Shown here: one piece after another, positions 17,359 to 26,160 of the stretch
Numbering within the stretch: the stretch's first letter is position 1
How the letters are laid out: each line of letters begins with the position of its first letter
Source of the DNA: Acinetobacter pullicarnis
GTDB lineage: Bacteria; Pseudomonadota; Gammaproteobacteria; Pseudomonadales; Moraxellaceae
DNA length: 64,000 nucleotides
Direction: 5' to 3'
NCBI RefSeq assembly: GCF_006352475.1
Contig: NZ_VCMZ01000001.1
Coordinates: 1,054,001 to 1,118,000 of the forward strand
Translations under genes and position numbers: made by a program
Notes under the pieces: model-generated
What the model was told of the DNA's origin: nothing
The model's database searches: none
The model's input: the letters and a program-made list of their open reading frames with translations, nothing else

Positions 17359-18465
17359 ATGAAAATTACAGTATTGGGTGGTGGTCACGGATGTTATGCT
17401 GCAGCTGTTGAAATGGCAGAAAAAAAACATGAGGTTGTGTTATGGCGCCGTGATACACAAGCGTTGCAGGAATTAAGCGCTGCAGGGCATATCGAAATTA
17501 AAGACTATCAAGGTACACGCTCAGTCACTGTTGGTTTTGAAAATAGCCAAATTAATTTAGTATCAGATCTAGAACAAGCGATTCAATTTGCAGATCTAGT
17601 CGTTATTCCGTTGCCTGCAACCACACATGAAGATTTAGCACAACAAGCCGCAGCCCATTTTAAAGAAGGCCAAGTGGTGTTCTTACCGCCTGGTACATTT
17701 GGCAGTTATATTTTTGCCAGTGCAATGAAATTGGTTGGTAATACAGCAAAAGTTGCATTTGCAGAAACTGGGACATTGCCGTATTTAGTCCGTAAACATG
17801 GCGTAAATAATATTGTAGTGAGTGGCTATGCAACGCGTCTACCAACAGGGGTTTTCCCAAGTTCGCTTTCAGAACATGCCTTCGCGATTTTAAAGCAAGC
17901 CTATCCAAGTGTTGAAGCGATTGAAGATGGCTTAAGTGGTGCTTTAATGAATGCTGGCCCGATTATTCATCCACCTTTGATTTTGATGAATGCCGGTCCA
18001 TTAGAGCATTTTGAATCATGGGATATTCATAATGAAGGCACCCAGCCAGCGATTCGTCGTGTAACCAATCAATTGGATTTGGAGCGTATGCAAGTCCGTG
18101 AAGCATTGGGCTATGGCGCACCGCATTTTCCTTTGGCAGATCATTACAACAAAGATGGCGAAGGCGACGAATGGATGTATGGTCGCGGCGCACATGGCAA
18201 GCTGACCGACAGTGGTGATTGGCGTGAAGACATTAACCTTACAACACATCGTTATATGCTAGAAGATACGCGCTTAGGACTTTCTTTCTTGGTTTCTGTG
18301 GGGCGTTGGGCAGGTGTCGCAACCCCAGTCGCTGAAGGTCTGTTAAATATTGCGTCGGCGGTAACGGGCAATAACTTATATGAGACAGGGCGTAGTTTTG
18401 AAAAACTAGGCCTTGCGCAAAAGACCAAAGCTGAACTCAACGAAATCCTTCAACAAGGAGTGTAA
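17359..18465 (+). CDS. NAD/NADP-dependent opine (octopine/nopaline) dehydrogenase-like protein
   Basis: 368 residues. The N-terminal Rossmann domain starts MKITVLGGGHGCYAAAVEMA. The C-terminal helical domain is of the octopine-dehydrogenase type, with GALMNAGPIIHPPLILMNAG supplying the conserved His and DIHNEGTQPAIRRVTNQLDLER following. Family members reductively condense, or oxidatively split, amino acid-keto acid secondary amines. It sits 2 bp before a 3-hydroxyacyl-CoA-dehydrogenase-like gene, so the two form an operon. The substrate cannot be read from the sequence, and a true opine substrate is only one possibility. Confidence 0.78.
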   Translation: MKITVLGGGHGCYAAAVEMAEKKHEVVLWRRDTQALQELSAAGHIEIKDYQGTRSVTVGFENSQINLVSDLEQAIQFADLVVIPLPATTHEDLAQQAAAHFKEGQVVFLPPGTFGSYIFASAMKLVGNTAKVAFAETGTLPYLVRKHGVNNIVVSGYATRLPTGVFPSSLSEHAFAILKQAYPSVEAIEDGLSGALMNAGPIIHPPLILMNAGPLEHFESWDIHNEGTQPAIRRVTNQLDLERMQVREALGYGAPHFPLADHYNKDGEGDEWMYGRGAHGKLTDSGDWREDINLTTHRYMLEDTRLGLSFLVSVGRWAGVATPVAEGLLNIASAVTGNNLYETGRSFEKLGLAQKTKAELNEILQQGV

Positions 18466-18466
18466 T

Positions 18467-19456
18467 ATGCGCCAAATTCAACAGATTGGAGTTGTTGGAG
18501 CAGGTCGTATGGGTAAAGCCATCGCGATTGCCTTTGCTTACGCAGGCTTGAATGTAAAACTGATTGATGCAAAAACGCGGCATGCTGATGATTTCTCTAC
18601 CTATCAAAGCAAGGTATTTGAGGATATTCGCCAAGACCTCATGTTGCTGGAAAAAGTTGATTTTATGCAGCCCGCACAGATCGAGCAAGTTGTGCAGCGA
18701 ATTGAGGTACTAGCAAGAGAACAGTCACATGCATTTCTGCAAACTTGTGATCTGATTATGGAGGGAGTACCTGAGCAGCTACAGGCTAAACAGGAAATCT
18801 TTGCTTGGTTGGATCAATATATTGCTGCGGATTGTATTGTTGCTTCAACCACATCTACTTTTTTGGTGTCGGATATTGCCGAGATGCTCAGCCATCCAGA
18901 ACGGGTGGTGAATGCACATTGGCTCAATCCTGCTTATTTAATTCCGTTGGTAGAATTAAGTCGGATGGAAACTACTTCAGATGATGCCGTTGAGTGCTTA
19001 AAAGCCTTCTTAAAGAAAATTGGAAAAGTACCAGTCGTATGTAATGCACGTGCAGGCTATATTGTGCCACGCATACAAGCCTTGGCAATGAATGAAGCTG
19101 CAAGAATGGTTGAGGAAGGAGTTGCTTCAGCTGAAGATATTGATATCGCGATACGGACTGGCTTTGGTTTACGCTTTTCAGTTTTAGGTTTATTGGAATT
19201 TATTGATTGGGGGGGCGGTGATATTTTATTTTATGCCTCACAATATTTGGAAAAAGAATTAGGTTCGCGTTATAGCGCACCAAAGATTATTAGTGAAAAT
19301 ATGCAGAATAATCGTAATGGCCTCCGTGAAAAACAAGGCTTTTATAATTATGTCGATATGGATATTGATGCTTATAAACTTGGTGTTTTAAAAGCCTTTT
19401 CGAATCGAATAGAAATGTCGAATCTAAAGCCAGTATTTGATGTTGTGAACCGTTGA
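18467..19456 (+). CDS. 3-hydroxyacyl-CoA dehydrogenase family protein
   Basis: About 329 residues. GVVGAGRMGKAIAIAFAYAG is the NAD-binding loop. The catalytic His is in VNAHWLNPAYLIPLVE, aligned to the HxxNP-VE motif, and a single 3HCDH C-terminal domain follows (EDIDIAIRTGFGLRFSVLGLLEFIDWGG). The length fits single-domain relatives such as carnitine dehydrogenase or 3-hydroxybutyryl-CoA dehydrogenase. The ATG at 18467 follows AAGGAGTGTAAT and is 1 bp after the preceding stop, so the pair is co-translated. It differs clearly from PaaH in this window. The substrate is unknown. Confidence 0.8.
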   Translation: MRQIQQIGVVGAGRMGKAIAIAFAYAGLNVKLIDAKTRHADDFSTYQSKVFEDIRQDLMLLEKVDFMQPAQIEQVVQRIEVLAREQSHAFLQTCDLIMEGVPEQLQAKQEIFAWLDQYIAADCIVASTTSTFLVSDIAEMLSHPERVVNAHWLNPAYLIPLVELSRMETTSDDAVECLKAFLKKIGKVPVVCNARAGYIVPRIQALAMNEAARMVEEGVASAEDIDIAIRTGFGLRFSVLGLLEFIDWGGGDILFYASQYLEKELGSRYSAPKIISENMQNNRNGLREKQGFYNYVDMDIDAYKLGVLKAFSNRIEMSNLKPVFDVVNR

Positions 19457-19481
19457 GGATCAAGAAATCTAGTCACACAAT

Positions 19482-19522
19482 AAAAACACCTTACTTATAT
19501 TAAATGGGTTCGGTGTTTTTTT
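19482..19522 (+). terminator. Terminator after the dehydrogenase pair
   Basis: AAAAACACC (19482-19490) pairs with GGTGTTTTT (19512-19520) around a 21-base loop and continues into T residues. It ends the operon before the convergent iacR gene. Confidence 0.55.
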
Positions 19523-19619
19523 ATTGGGCAGTACTTATTTGATTTTACATCCTCTTTGTTTTCTCCCTTGAGAAAAAGAATAAATAAAAGAGGATGTTGA
19601 TAATGATGGATGCGGTGTA

Positions 19620-20087
19620 TTAATTCGACGGCATTAAATCAAATAGTTTTTTTAATTGTGCATTCAAGGCATTTAACTCATCTTCATCAAAGGCATTTAA
19701 AATACCTGCGAGCGTGACCGCACTAATCGAATTAATCTGCTCAACCAGTTTCAAGCCTTTATCGGTTAATTTAACCATCGATATACGTTCATCATGTTCA
19801 GAAGAAAAAACTTCAACTATTTCATCTTCGACTAAGCGATAAACCGCTTTGGTTGCAGTGGTAAGCTTCAAGGTCGCTAAGTTTGCGATTTCAGTAATAC
19901 TGGCCTCACCCAAGGCATTGGTGCTTAAAATAATCTTTCTTCTGGTATTGTCTATACCAAGTTTTTTTATCGATTTTTCAATAAGTTGCCCATACTTACC
20001 ATTGACCTGAGAAATCCAGAAAAAAGGAAAGTTTTGCAGGCTCTTCGGCTCATTGTTGGGGAGGAACTGATCTAGTCGATTAAGCAT
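19620..20087 (-). CDS. iacR: IacR, MarR-family repressor of the iac genes
   Basis: About 155 residues with a MarR winged helix (GEASITEIANLATLKLTTATKAVYRLVEDEIVEVFSSEHDERISMVKLTDKG). It is divergent from iacH, as in Acinetobacter iac clusters, where IacR represses and indoleacetate relieves. A longer frame starts at 20129, but its ATG lies within TATAATG on this strand, which looks like the -10 box of the gene itself. I therefore prefer the start MLNRLDQF at 20087. Binding probably occurs in the 130-bp divergent spacer. Confidence 0.85.
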   Translation of the reverse strand: MLNRLDQFLPNNEPKSLQNFPFFWISQVNGKYGQLIEKSIKKLGIDNTRRKIILSTNALGEASITEIANLATLKLTTATKAVYRLVEDEIVEVFSSEHDERISMVKLTDKGLKLVEQINSISAVTLAGILNAFDEDELNALNAQLKKLFDLMPSN

Positions 20088-20170
20088 AGCGTGGCAGCAA
20101 TTGAGAAAAGGGGGTGACCCATTATACAAAGAATTGAAACAGATACTTAATTAAGATATTGAAAAACTTC

Positions 20171-20199
20171 TTGACAAATACATGGCTTTTTCAGATATT
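20171..20199 (+). promoter_or_regulatory. Predicted promoter of the iacHABICDEFG operon
   Basis: TTGACA at 20171-20176 is separated by 17 bp from GATATT at 20194-20199. A start near 20207 would give a very short leader before the iacH ATG at 20220, whose ribosome binding site AAGGA is at 20206-20210. That spacing is tight, so the exact -10 is uncertain. It lies in the iacR-iacH divergent region, where IacR should bind. Confidence 0.5.
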
Positions 20200-20219
20200 A
20201 GACCTAAGGATAAAAATAC

Positions 20220-21344
20220 ATGGAAAAGTGCATGAATATAGTCGCTCAAGAAGTCTCACTGGGTACTGGCACATTGAAAGTAATGGTAAAGGACTCTATT
20301 GATATTCAAGGAATGAAAACAATAGCTGGATGCAAAGCATTGCAGGATCAAGCCGCTGCAACCAGCAATGCAAAAGTTATTGATTTAATTGTTGCAGCTG
20401 ATTGCACAATTACCGCAAAAACCAATTTACATGAGTTGGCTTTTGGCATCACAGGCATTAATAAAAACTTCGGGACGCCAATCAACTCTAAATATCCAGA
20501 ATTGATTCCTGGTGGTTCATCGAGTGGTTCTGCTGCTGCGATTGCTGCGGGATTGGCTGACTTTAGTTTAGGCACCGACACCGGTGGTTCGATTCGTATG
20601 CCTGCCGCCTGTTGTGGCGTATTTGGTTTAAAGCCGAGTTATGGCCGCGTCAGTCGGGTTGGGGTAAAGCCTGAACAGAGTAGTTTAGATTGTGTTGGGC
20701 CTTTTGCCGCATCGGTTGCGATGATTGAAACCGCAATGCAAATTATTGATCCAAGCTATCAAAAAATAGATGCTTTGCAGGCTGCACCAAAGTTGGCATT
20801 TTTAAAGGTTGATGCCGATCCGATGATTTGGGATTGCATTCAGCATTACTTCAACCAAGCCAATTTACAGCTTGATGAAGTTGCTGTTAACAGCTTTGAA
20901 GACGCTTTTGCTGCGGGCATGCAAATTATCAATTTTGAAAATTGGCAAGCCTATGCTGAACTGACCAAAACAGGAAAAGTCAGTCCTGACGTGAATAATC
21001 GCTTATTAAAATCAGCGGAAACCACGTTCACACAAGTGCAGCAGGCTGAGAAAATAAGAGTCAAATTTAAGCAAGAAATTGATGCACTGTTAGAAAACTA
21101 TGATGCCTTGGTGTTACCGACCTTACCGCAAATCCCACCCAAAGTAAGTGATGCCGAGCATACTGTTGCATTTTTAAATTTAACCGCATTGGTTCGACCA
21201 TTTAATTTATCTGGTCATCCCGCGATTAGCATTCCTTTAGAAATGGAAACAGGATTTCCAGTTGGGTTACAGATGATCGCAAAGCAAGATGCCGACGCGC
21301 TGTTATGTGCAATCGCAGATTATGTCGTGAACGCAGCGCAATAA
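20220..21344 (+). CDS. iacH: IacH, amidase of the indole-3-acetate cluster
   Basis: 374 residues of the amidase signature family. The Ser-cisSer-Lys triad is visible as Lys24 (KDSIDI), cis-Ser100 in GGSSSGS and the nucleophile Ser124 in GTDTGGSIR. It is the first gene of the operon and has been named iacH in Acinetobacter. It would hydrolyse an amide such as indole-3-acetamide to indole-3-acetate, or act on a pathway intermediate; which one cannot be told from sequence. The ATG at 20220 has AAGGA nine bases upstream. Confidence 0.88.
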   Translation: MEKCMNIVAQEVSLGTGTLKVMVKDSIDIQGMKTIAGCKALQDQAAATSNAKVIDLIVAADCTITAKTNLHELAFGITGINKNFGTPINSKYPELIPGGSSSGSAAAIAAGLADFSLGTDTGGSIRMPAACCGVFGLKPSYGRVSRVGVKPEQSSLDCVGPFAASVAMIETAMQIIDPSYQKIDALQAAPKLAFLKVDADPMIWDCIQHYFNQANLQLDEVAVNSFEDAFAAGMQIINFENWQAYAELTKTGKVSPDVNNRLLKSAETTFTQVQQAEKIRVKFKQEIDALLENYDALVLPTLPQIPPKVSDAEHTVAFLNLTALVRPFNLSGHPAISIPLEMETGFPVGLQMIAKQDADALLCAIADYVVNAAQ

Positions 21345-21377
21345 ACCAAAAAAGATAAATGAATAAGGAAATAGCGA

Positions 21378-22559
21378 ATGAACAGTTCGATGACAACGGA
21401 AGTAGAGATGGCTTCACCTGCGAAGGAAACACAGAAAGTCGAATTAGAAGCATTGTGTCGTGAAATTCGTGAGCGTGCATGTACGGGGGAGTTTGACCAA
21501 CAAGCATTTGTAAGCCAAGACATTATTGATAAATTAAAACAGATCGGTGTGTATCGTGCATTACTGCCAAAACGTTTTGGTGGTGATGAAGTCAGCCCGC
21601 GTGCATTTTGTGAACTGATTGAAAAATTATCGATGGCCGATGGCTCTGTGGGTTGGGTGGCAAGCTTTGGTATGAGCCCCGCTTATTTGGGCAGTTTGCC
21701 AGAAACGACCTTAAATGAACTGTATAAAAATGGCCCTGACATCGTTTTTGCCGCAGGGATTTTCCCACCACAACCTGCTGAAATTACTGAGCAAGGCGTG
21801 GTCGTCAAAGGTCGTTGGAAATTCTCAAGTGGTTGTATGGGCGCAGATATTATTGGCGTTGGGATTGCACCACGTAAAGACAATGAAGTGCAGGGCTTAC
21901 CACGCTTGGCGGTGATGCCTGCAAATAAAGCCAAAATTGAAATGACTTGGGATACCGTTGGCTTAAAAGGCACGGGTAGCCATGATTTGGTGGTTGAAAA
22001 TGTAGAAGTCGCCAATGAATGGACTTTTGTTCGCGGTGAAGCGTCTAAACTGCCTGAGCCCTTTTTTAAATATCCATCGTTGTCTTTAGCAACACAAGTA
22101 CTCACCGTGGTGGGCATTGGGGTTGCGGCAGCAGCATTAGCAGAATTTAAGTTGTTGGCACCTGGCAAAGCATCCATTACTGGTGGTGCTGAAATTGCCA
22201 ATCGCCCTGTAACCCAATATGAGTTTGCGCAAGTTGAAGCTGAGTTTTTAGCAGCGCGGACTTGGTTCTATCAAACCATGGACGTGGTCTGGCAAGAAAT
22301 TATTGCAGGGCGTACCCCAAGTGCAGCAGACATCAGTGCCATGCGTTTATCCAGCACTCATGCTGCTCGGGTATCAGCACGCGTTGCACGCAAAATGCAA
22401 ATGCTGGCGGGTATGACTGCGATTTATACCAACAATCCATTTAGCCGTTTTGTCAATGACACCAATGTGGTGACTCAACATGCCTTTATGGGCGATGCCA
22501 CTTTGCAAAATGCCGGTGCGATGAGCTTTGGGCTCAATCCAACACCAGGCTATTTATAG
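21378..22559 (+). CDS. iacA: IacA, flavin-dependent indole-3-acetate oxygenase (acyl-CoA dehydrogenase fold)
   Basis: 393 residues resembling acyl-CoA dehydrogenases and group D flavin monooxygenases: IDKLKQIGVYRALLPKRFGG and MADGSVGWVASFGMSPAY in the N-terminal half, then VKGRWKFSSGCMGADI and DTVGLKGTGSHDLVVENVEV. IacA is reported to oxygenate the indole ring of indoleacetate in the first step. Electrons probably come as reduced flavin from IacG. The start has AAGGAAATAGCGA upstream and the gene is 33 bp after iacH. Confidence 0.9.
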   Translation: MNSSMTTEVEMASPAKETQKVELEALCREIRERACTGEFDQQAFVSQDIIDKLKQIGVYRALLPKRFGGDEVSPRAFCELIEKLSMADGSVGWVASFGMSPAYLGSLPETTLNELYKNGPDIVFAAGIFPPQPAEITEQGVVVKGRWKFSSGCMGADIIGVGIAPRKDNEVQGLPRLAVMPANKAKIEMTWDTVGLKGTGSHDLVVENVEVANEWTFVRGEASKLPEPFFKYPSLSLATQVLTVVGIGVAAAALAEFKLLAPGKASITGGAEIANRPVTQYEFAQVEAEFLAARTWFYQTMDVVWQEIIAGRTPSAADISAMRLSSTHAARVSARVARKMQMLAGMTAIYTNNPFSRFVNDTNVVTQHAFMGDATLQNAGAMSFGLNPTPGYL

Positions 22560-22632
22560 GTGTATGGGTTTCAATTGGGTTTTAAAGTTCGGTTTTAACA
22601 ATTTTTTATTATGGTCTTAAAGGGACATGAGT

Positions 22633-22992
22633 ATGGAAACTGCAAAAACGCTACGTGTTTTATTCTGCATGGGAATTAACCAAAACTTCTTTGATGCCGA
22701 GCCTGCTGAAGCAAAAGCAGTTTGGGCGGCATTTGGTGAGATGTGGAATGGGATTCATGATCTGCCAGGTGTAACCGTTTTTGGCAATATGGATGATGAT
22801 CAAAGTATGGTTGGCCCAAGTACAGGCGCACCATGGACCACTTATTTACTTGCGGATGTGCCGAATATTGAAACGGTACATGCGGCATGTAATTTATTTA
22901 GAACCACGGTGGTCGGTGAAGGTCCGTATAAACTTTGGAAATATTGCAAAGTTGAAGCACGTGTTGGTCGTGAATTAATTATTCAACGCTAA
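22633..22992 (+). CDS. iacB: IacB, small protein of the iac cluster
   Basis: 119 residues with no motif I can assign. VLFCMGINQNFFDAEP and a ferredoxin-like alternation of strands and helices suggest a dimeric alpha-beta barrel-type fold. It occupies the iacB position between iacA and iacI. Its biochemical role is not settled. The ATG at 22633 has AAGGGA seven bases upstream; the ATG at 22627 is too close to it. Confidence 0.8.
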   Translation: METAKTLRVLFCMGINQNFFDAEPAEAKAVWAAFGEMWNGIHDLPGVTVFGNMDDDQSMVGPSTGAPWTTYLLADVPNIETVHAACNLFRTTVVGEGPYKLWKYCKVEARVGRELIIQR

Positions 22993-23015
22993 GCGCATTT
23001 GATAGGAATGACAAA

Positions 23016-23570
23016 ATGGATTTGAGCTTGATTTTAAAACGGTTGGAACATTTGGAAGCGCATAACGCGATTCGCAATTGTATGAATCGCTATATGCAAA
23101 TTTGCGATGATTTAGATGCCAACACCGATCTGAATGCGTTGATGGATTTGTTTGATCAAGACAGCATTTGGGAAGGCGTTGGTGAAAAATATGCCAAGTC
23201 CTTTGGTCGTTATGCTTCATGGCAAGCCATCCATGACATGTTTCAAGGCTATACCCAAGCACAATCTCATTTTGTCATGAATGCGCACTTTGTAAATTCT
23301 GAACAAATTCAAATTTATAGTAATCAGGATGGGGAAGAAGCACTTGGCACATGGATGATGTTGCAATGCTCGACTTTCCAATCGGAAGCCAGTCATTTAA
23401 ATGCAGCCAAGCTGCGTGTGACCTTTAAAAAACAAAGTGATGGTGGATGGAAAATCAAACATTTCCAAACTGAAAATATTTTTAGCCGCCCAGTAACACA
23501 TTGGCATAGTACAGATGAATTGCCAGTGCCTAAAACAGATGCCCTAAAGGACCAAGCCTCAGTAGGTTGA
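23016..23570 (+). CDS. iacI: IacI, SnoaL-like protein of the iac cluster
   Basis: 184 residues of the NTF2/SnoaL-like fold, judged from AIRNCMNRYMQICDDLDANTDLNALMDLFDQDSIWEG at the start and WKIKHFQTENIFSRP at the end. That fold is shared by dioxygenase small subunits and small isomerases. It holds the iacI position immediately before iacC. The function in indoleacetate breakdown is undefined. The start follows ATAGGAATGACAAA. Confidence 0.8.
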   Translation: MDLSLILKRLEHLEAHNAIRNCMNRYMQICDDLDANTDLNALMDLFDQDSIWEGVGEKYAKSFGRYASWQAIHDMFQGYTQAQSHFVMNAHFVNSEQIQIYSNQDGEEALGTWMMLQCSTFQSEASHLNAAKLRVTFKKQSDGGWKIKHFQTENIFSRPVTHWHSTDELPVPKTDALKDQASVG

Positions 23571-23604
23571 TACCTGAACCGGCCGTATGAACAGGATGAT
23601 TAAG

Positions 23605-24882
23605 ATGAATAGTATTATTCCAATGCAAAATATCGACGTGGATTATAACGCACTGGTACAAAGTGACCGCGTACATACCTCTTTGTATAAAGATGAAAAA
23701 ATCTTTGACGATGAAATGGAAAAAATCTTTTATAGCACTTGGGTGTGGGTGGCACATGCCAGTGAAATCCCTGATGCAGGTAGCTATAAAACCATGAAGA
23801 TTGGTAAACAGCCTGTGGTGGTGGTGCGTGACCGTAAAAAGAAAGTCCATGTGTTGCTCAATCGCTGTCGTCACCGCGCGGCAACCCTGTGTGAACAGAA
23901 AAAAGGCAAAACCAACAGTTTCGTTTGTCCATACCATGGTTGGAGCTATGCACTCGATGGCACCTTACGTGGCGTACCTTCACCTGAAAGTTATGGCGAA
24001 TGCTTAGAAAAATCTGAATATCCATTGATCAGCTTACGCGTTGAAGAATATAACGGCATGATCTTCGCGTCGTTTAAAGAAGATATTCAACCGCTTGAAG
24101 ACTTCTTAGGGCCTGCGAAAAAGTGGATTGATTTGTTCATGAAACAAGGGGCCGGTTATCCAATCAAAGTCCTCGGTGAACATCGTTTTACTTTCCCAGG
24201 TAACTGGAAAATTCAGTTGGAAAACACTACTGATGCCTATCATTTTCCATTGGTGCATAAGTCATTCTTAAGTTCAGTCGATGAAAAAACCGAAGAACTG
24301 TTTAACTTTGAGAATCAACCAGGCTTTGTTGAAGACCTCGGCAATGGCCACAGTGTGATGGTGATGATTCCAGAGCTAATTGATCTTGAAGAAGACTTGA
24401 TGGAACGTCCGATTCAGGAACGTTTTGAAGAATTGGCACAAGCCTTACGTGACGAAGGTCATGAAGAATTACAAGTTCGTCGAATTGTGCGTGCCGTTGG
24501 AGGCTCTGGCTTTAACTTAAATATGTTCCCGAACATTGCTTGTTCAATGGCGTTCTTCCGCGTGATGCAACCCTTGTCGGTCAATGAAACTGAAATTCAC
24601 CATTCTGTTATTACTATGGATGGCGGACCACAAGTAGCGAACCAATATCGCTTACGTTTACATGAACATTTCCAAGGCCCGTTCGGTTTTGGGACGCCAG
24701 ACGATGCCGAAGCATGGGAACGGGTACAGCACGGTGCCAATGCTGGCAATGACTTATGGATTATGTTGAACCGCGGTTTGCCGGGTGAAGTGGCAACCGA
24801 AGATGGTCTAAAAAGTGATGTCAGTGCAGAAACGGGTATGCGTTCGGCATATCAGCAGTGGAAAAAGATGATGACGGCTTAA
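23605..24882 (+). CDS. iacC: IacC, Rieske non-heme iron dioxygenase large subunit
   Basis: About 425 residues. The Rieske centre is Cys88-x-His90-x17-Cys108-x2-His111 (CRHRAATLC to CPYHGW). The mononuclear iron ligands are His213 and His218 in NTTDAYHFPLVHKSF, with an acidic ligand expected near residue 360. IacC with IacD and reductase IacF is thought to convert the oxidised indole intermediate to catechol. The ATG at 23605 has AGGA eight bases upstream; the ATG at 23587 has no ribosome binding site. Confidence 0.92.
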   Translation: MNSIIPMQNIDVDYNALVQSDRVHTSLYKDEKIFDDEMEKIFYSTWVWVAHASEIPDAGSYKTMKIGKQPVVVVRDRKKKVHVLLNRCRHRAATLCEQKKGKTNSFVCPYHGWSYALDGTLRGVPSPESYGECLEKSEYPLISLRVEEYNGMIFASFKEDIQPLEDFLGPAKKWIDLFMKQGAGYPIKVLGEHRFTFPGNWKIQLENTTDAYHFPLVHKSFLSSVDEKTEELFNFENQPGFVEDLGNGHSVMVMIPELIDLEEDLMERPIQERFEELAQALRDEGHEELQVRRIVRAVGGSGFNLNMFPNIACSMAFFRVMQPLSVNETEIHHSVITMDGGPQVANQYRLRLHEHFQGPFGFGTPDDAEAWERVQHGANAGNDLWIMLNRGLPGEVATEDGLKSDVSAETGMRSAYQQWKKMMTA

Positions 24883-24892
24883 GGAGCGAGCA

Positions 24893-25378
24893 ATGAAAAT
24901 TAATTTAAATTTACTCAATGAAGTCACTGCATTTATTTGGGCAGAGGCAGACATGCTCGACCATGCTGAATATCAAGATTGGTTGGGTTTATGGAATGAA
25001 GCTGGGGTGTATATTATCCCAATCGATCCAACCCAAACTGATTATGAAAACAGTTTGAATTATGCCTATGACAACCATCATATGCGTAACCTTCGGGTAC
25101 AGCGTTTGGAAAATGGGGAAGCGATTTCCACTGCACCCAAAGCCAATACCGTGCGCAGTATTTCACGGGTGCGCGTGATTCAAGAACAAGACAATGAAAT
25201 CATCTTACGTTGTGCGCAAAATTTACGTGAATTCCGTAAGGAAAACCTAAAACATTATACCGCTGATGTGACTTATCACTTAGAACGCCAAGCACCGGGT
25301 GAGTTGAAGATTAAGCGTAAGATCATCAATTTAGTCAACTCGACCGATACCTTGGCGGGTATTAGCTATATTCTTTAG
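24893..25378 (+). CDS. iacD: IacD, dioxygenase small subunit
   Basis: 161 residues of the ring-hydroxylating dioxygenase beta-subunit family (AFIWAEADMLDHAEYQDWLGLWNEAGVYIIP; C-terminal LKIKRKIINLVNSTDTLAGISYIL). It packs with IacC and has no cofactor of its own. It starts 10 bp after iacC behind AAGGAGCGAGCA. Confidence 0.9.
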   Translation: MKINLNLLNEVTAFIWAEADMLDHAEYQDWLGLWNEAGVYIIPIDPTQTDYENSLNYAYDNHHMRNLRVQRLENGEAISTAPKANTVRSISRVRVIQEQDNEIILRCAQNLREFRKENLKHYTADVTYHLERQAPGELKIKRKIINLVNSTDTLAGISYIL

Positions 25379-25388
25379 GAGAGACTGC

Positions 25389-26126
25389 ATGACACAGGTT
25401 GTTTTAGTAACAGGCGCAGCATCGGGTTTAGGCAATGTGATTGCAGAGTATTTTGCAGCACTTGGGCATCAAGTCATTTTATCTGCGAGTAGCTTAGAGA
25501 AAGCAGAAAATGCTAAGCAGAACAGCCCACATGCCGCAAATATGTTTGCGCTGAAGTTGGATATTTCGGTTGAAGCTGATTTTCACAATGCGGTTCAGGT
25601 CATTGAACAGCAGTTTTCTAAGCTGGATGTATTAATTAATAATGCGACGGTGACTAAAGCAACGCCTGTGTTAGAAATCACTGCGAGTGATTTTGATTGG
25701 ATTATGCAAGTGAATCAACGTGGTACTTTCCAATCTTGTCAAATTATTGGTCAATACATGGCAAGCAAAGGCTATGGACGGATTATTAATATGGCATCAT
25801 TGGCTGGACAAAATGGTGGCACGGCAACTGGCGCACATTATGCGGCGACCAAGGGTGCGATTGTGACGCTTACCAAAATTTTTGCCAAAGAATTTGCAGC
25901 GAAAGGTGTTACGGTGAATGCTGTTGCACCAGGTCCGATGGAATCACCGATTGTACATAGCGTTGTATCCGATGAAAAAATGGATCAATTCATCCAAAAT
26001 ATTCCGGTAAAAGCCTTGGGCAGCATGGAATTTATTGCTGAAACTTGTGCACTGCTTGCGAGTCCAAATGCAAACTTTGTAACGGGTGCAACTTGGGATA
26101 TTAATGGTGGATTGTTTATGCGTTAA
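25389..26126 (+). CDS. iacE: IacE, short-chain dehydrogenase/reductase
   Basis: 245 residues. The cofactor loop TGAASGLG is at residue 8, the NNA motif follows (LINNATV), the catalytic Ser lies in INMASLAG, and YAATK supplies Tyr and Lys. It is reported to act on the hydroxylated indoleacetate intermediate made by IacA, before the dioxygenase. It starts 10 bp after iacD behind AGGAGAGACTGC. Confidence 0.9.
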   Translation: MTQVVLVTGAASGLGNVIAEYFAALGHQVILSASSLEKAENAKQNSPHAANMFALKLDISVEADFHNAVQVIEQQFSKLDVLINNATVTKATPVLEITASDFDWIMQVNQRGTFQSCQIIGQYMASKGYGRIINMASLAGQNGGTATGAHYAATKGAIVTLTKIFAKEFAAKGVTVNAVAPGPMESPIVHSVVSDEKMDQFIQNIPVKALGSMEFIAETCALLASPNANFVTGATWDINGGLFMR

Positions 26127-26160
26127 GCCTTGCGCTTAATGCATTGCGAGGGAGCTTAGA

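Noticed and set aside
20088..20129. Longer N-terminus of IacR starting at 20129
   Set aside because: The ATG falls within TATAATG on the minus strand, which looks like the promoter -10, and the 14 extra residues do not look like a MarR N-terminus.
21683..22201. 172-codon frame antisense to iacA
   Set aside because: A shadow of the iacA coding frame with no start signal or recognisable protein.
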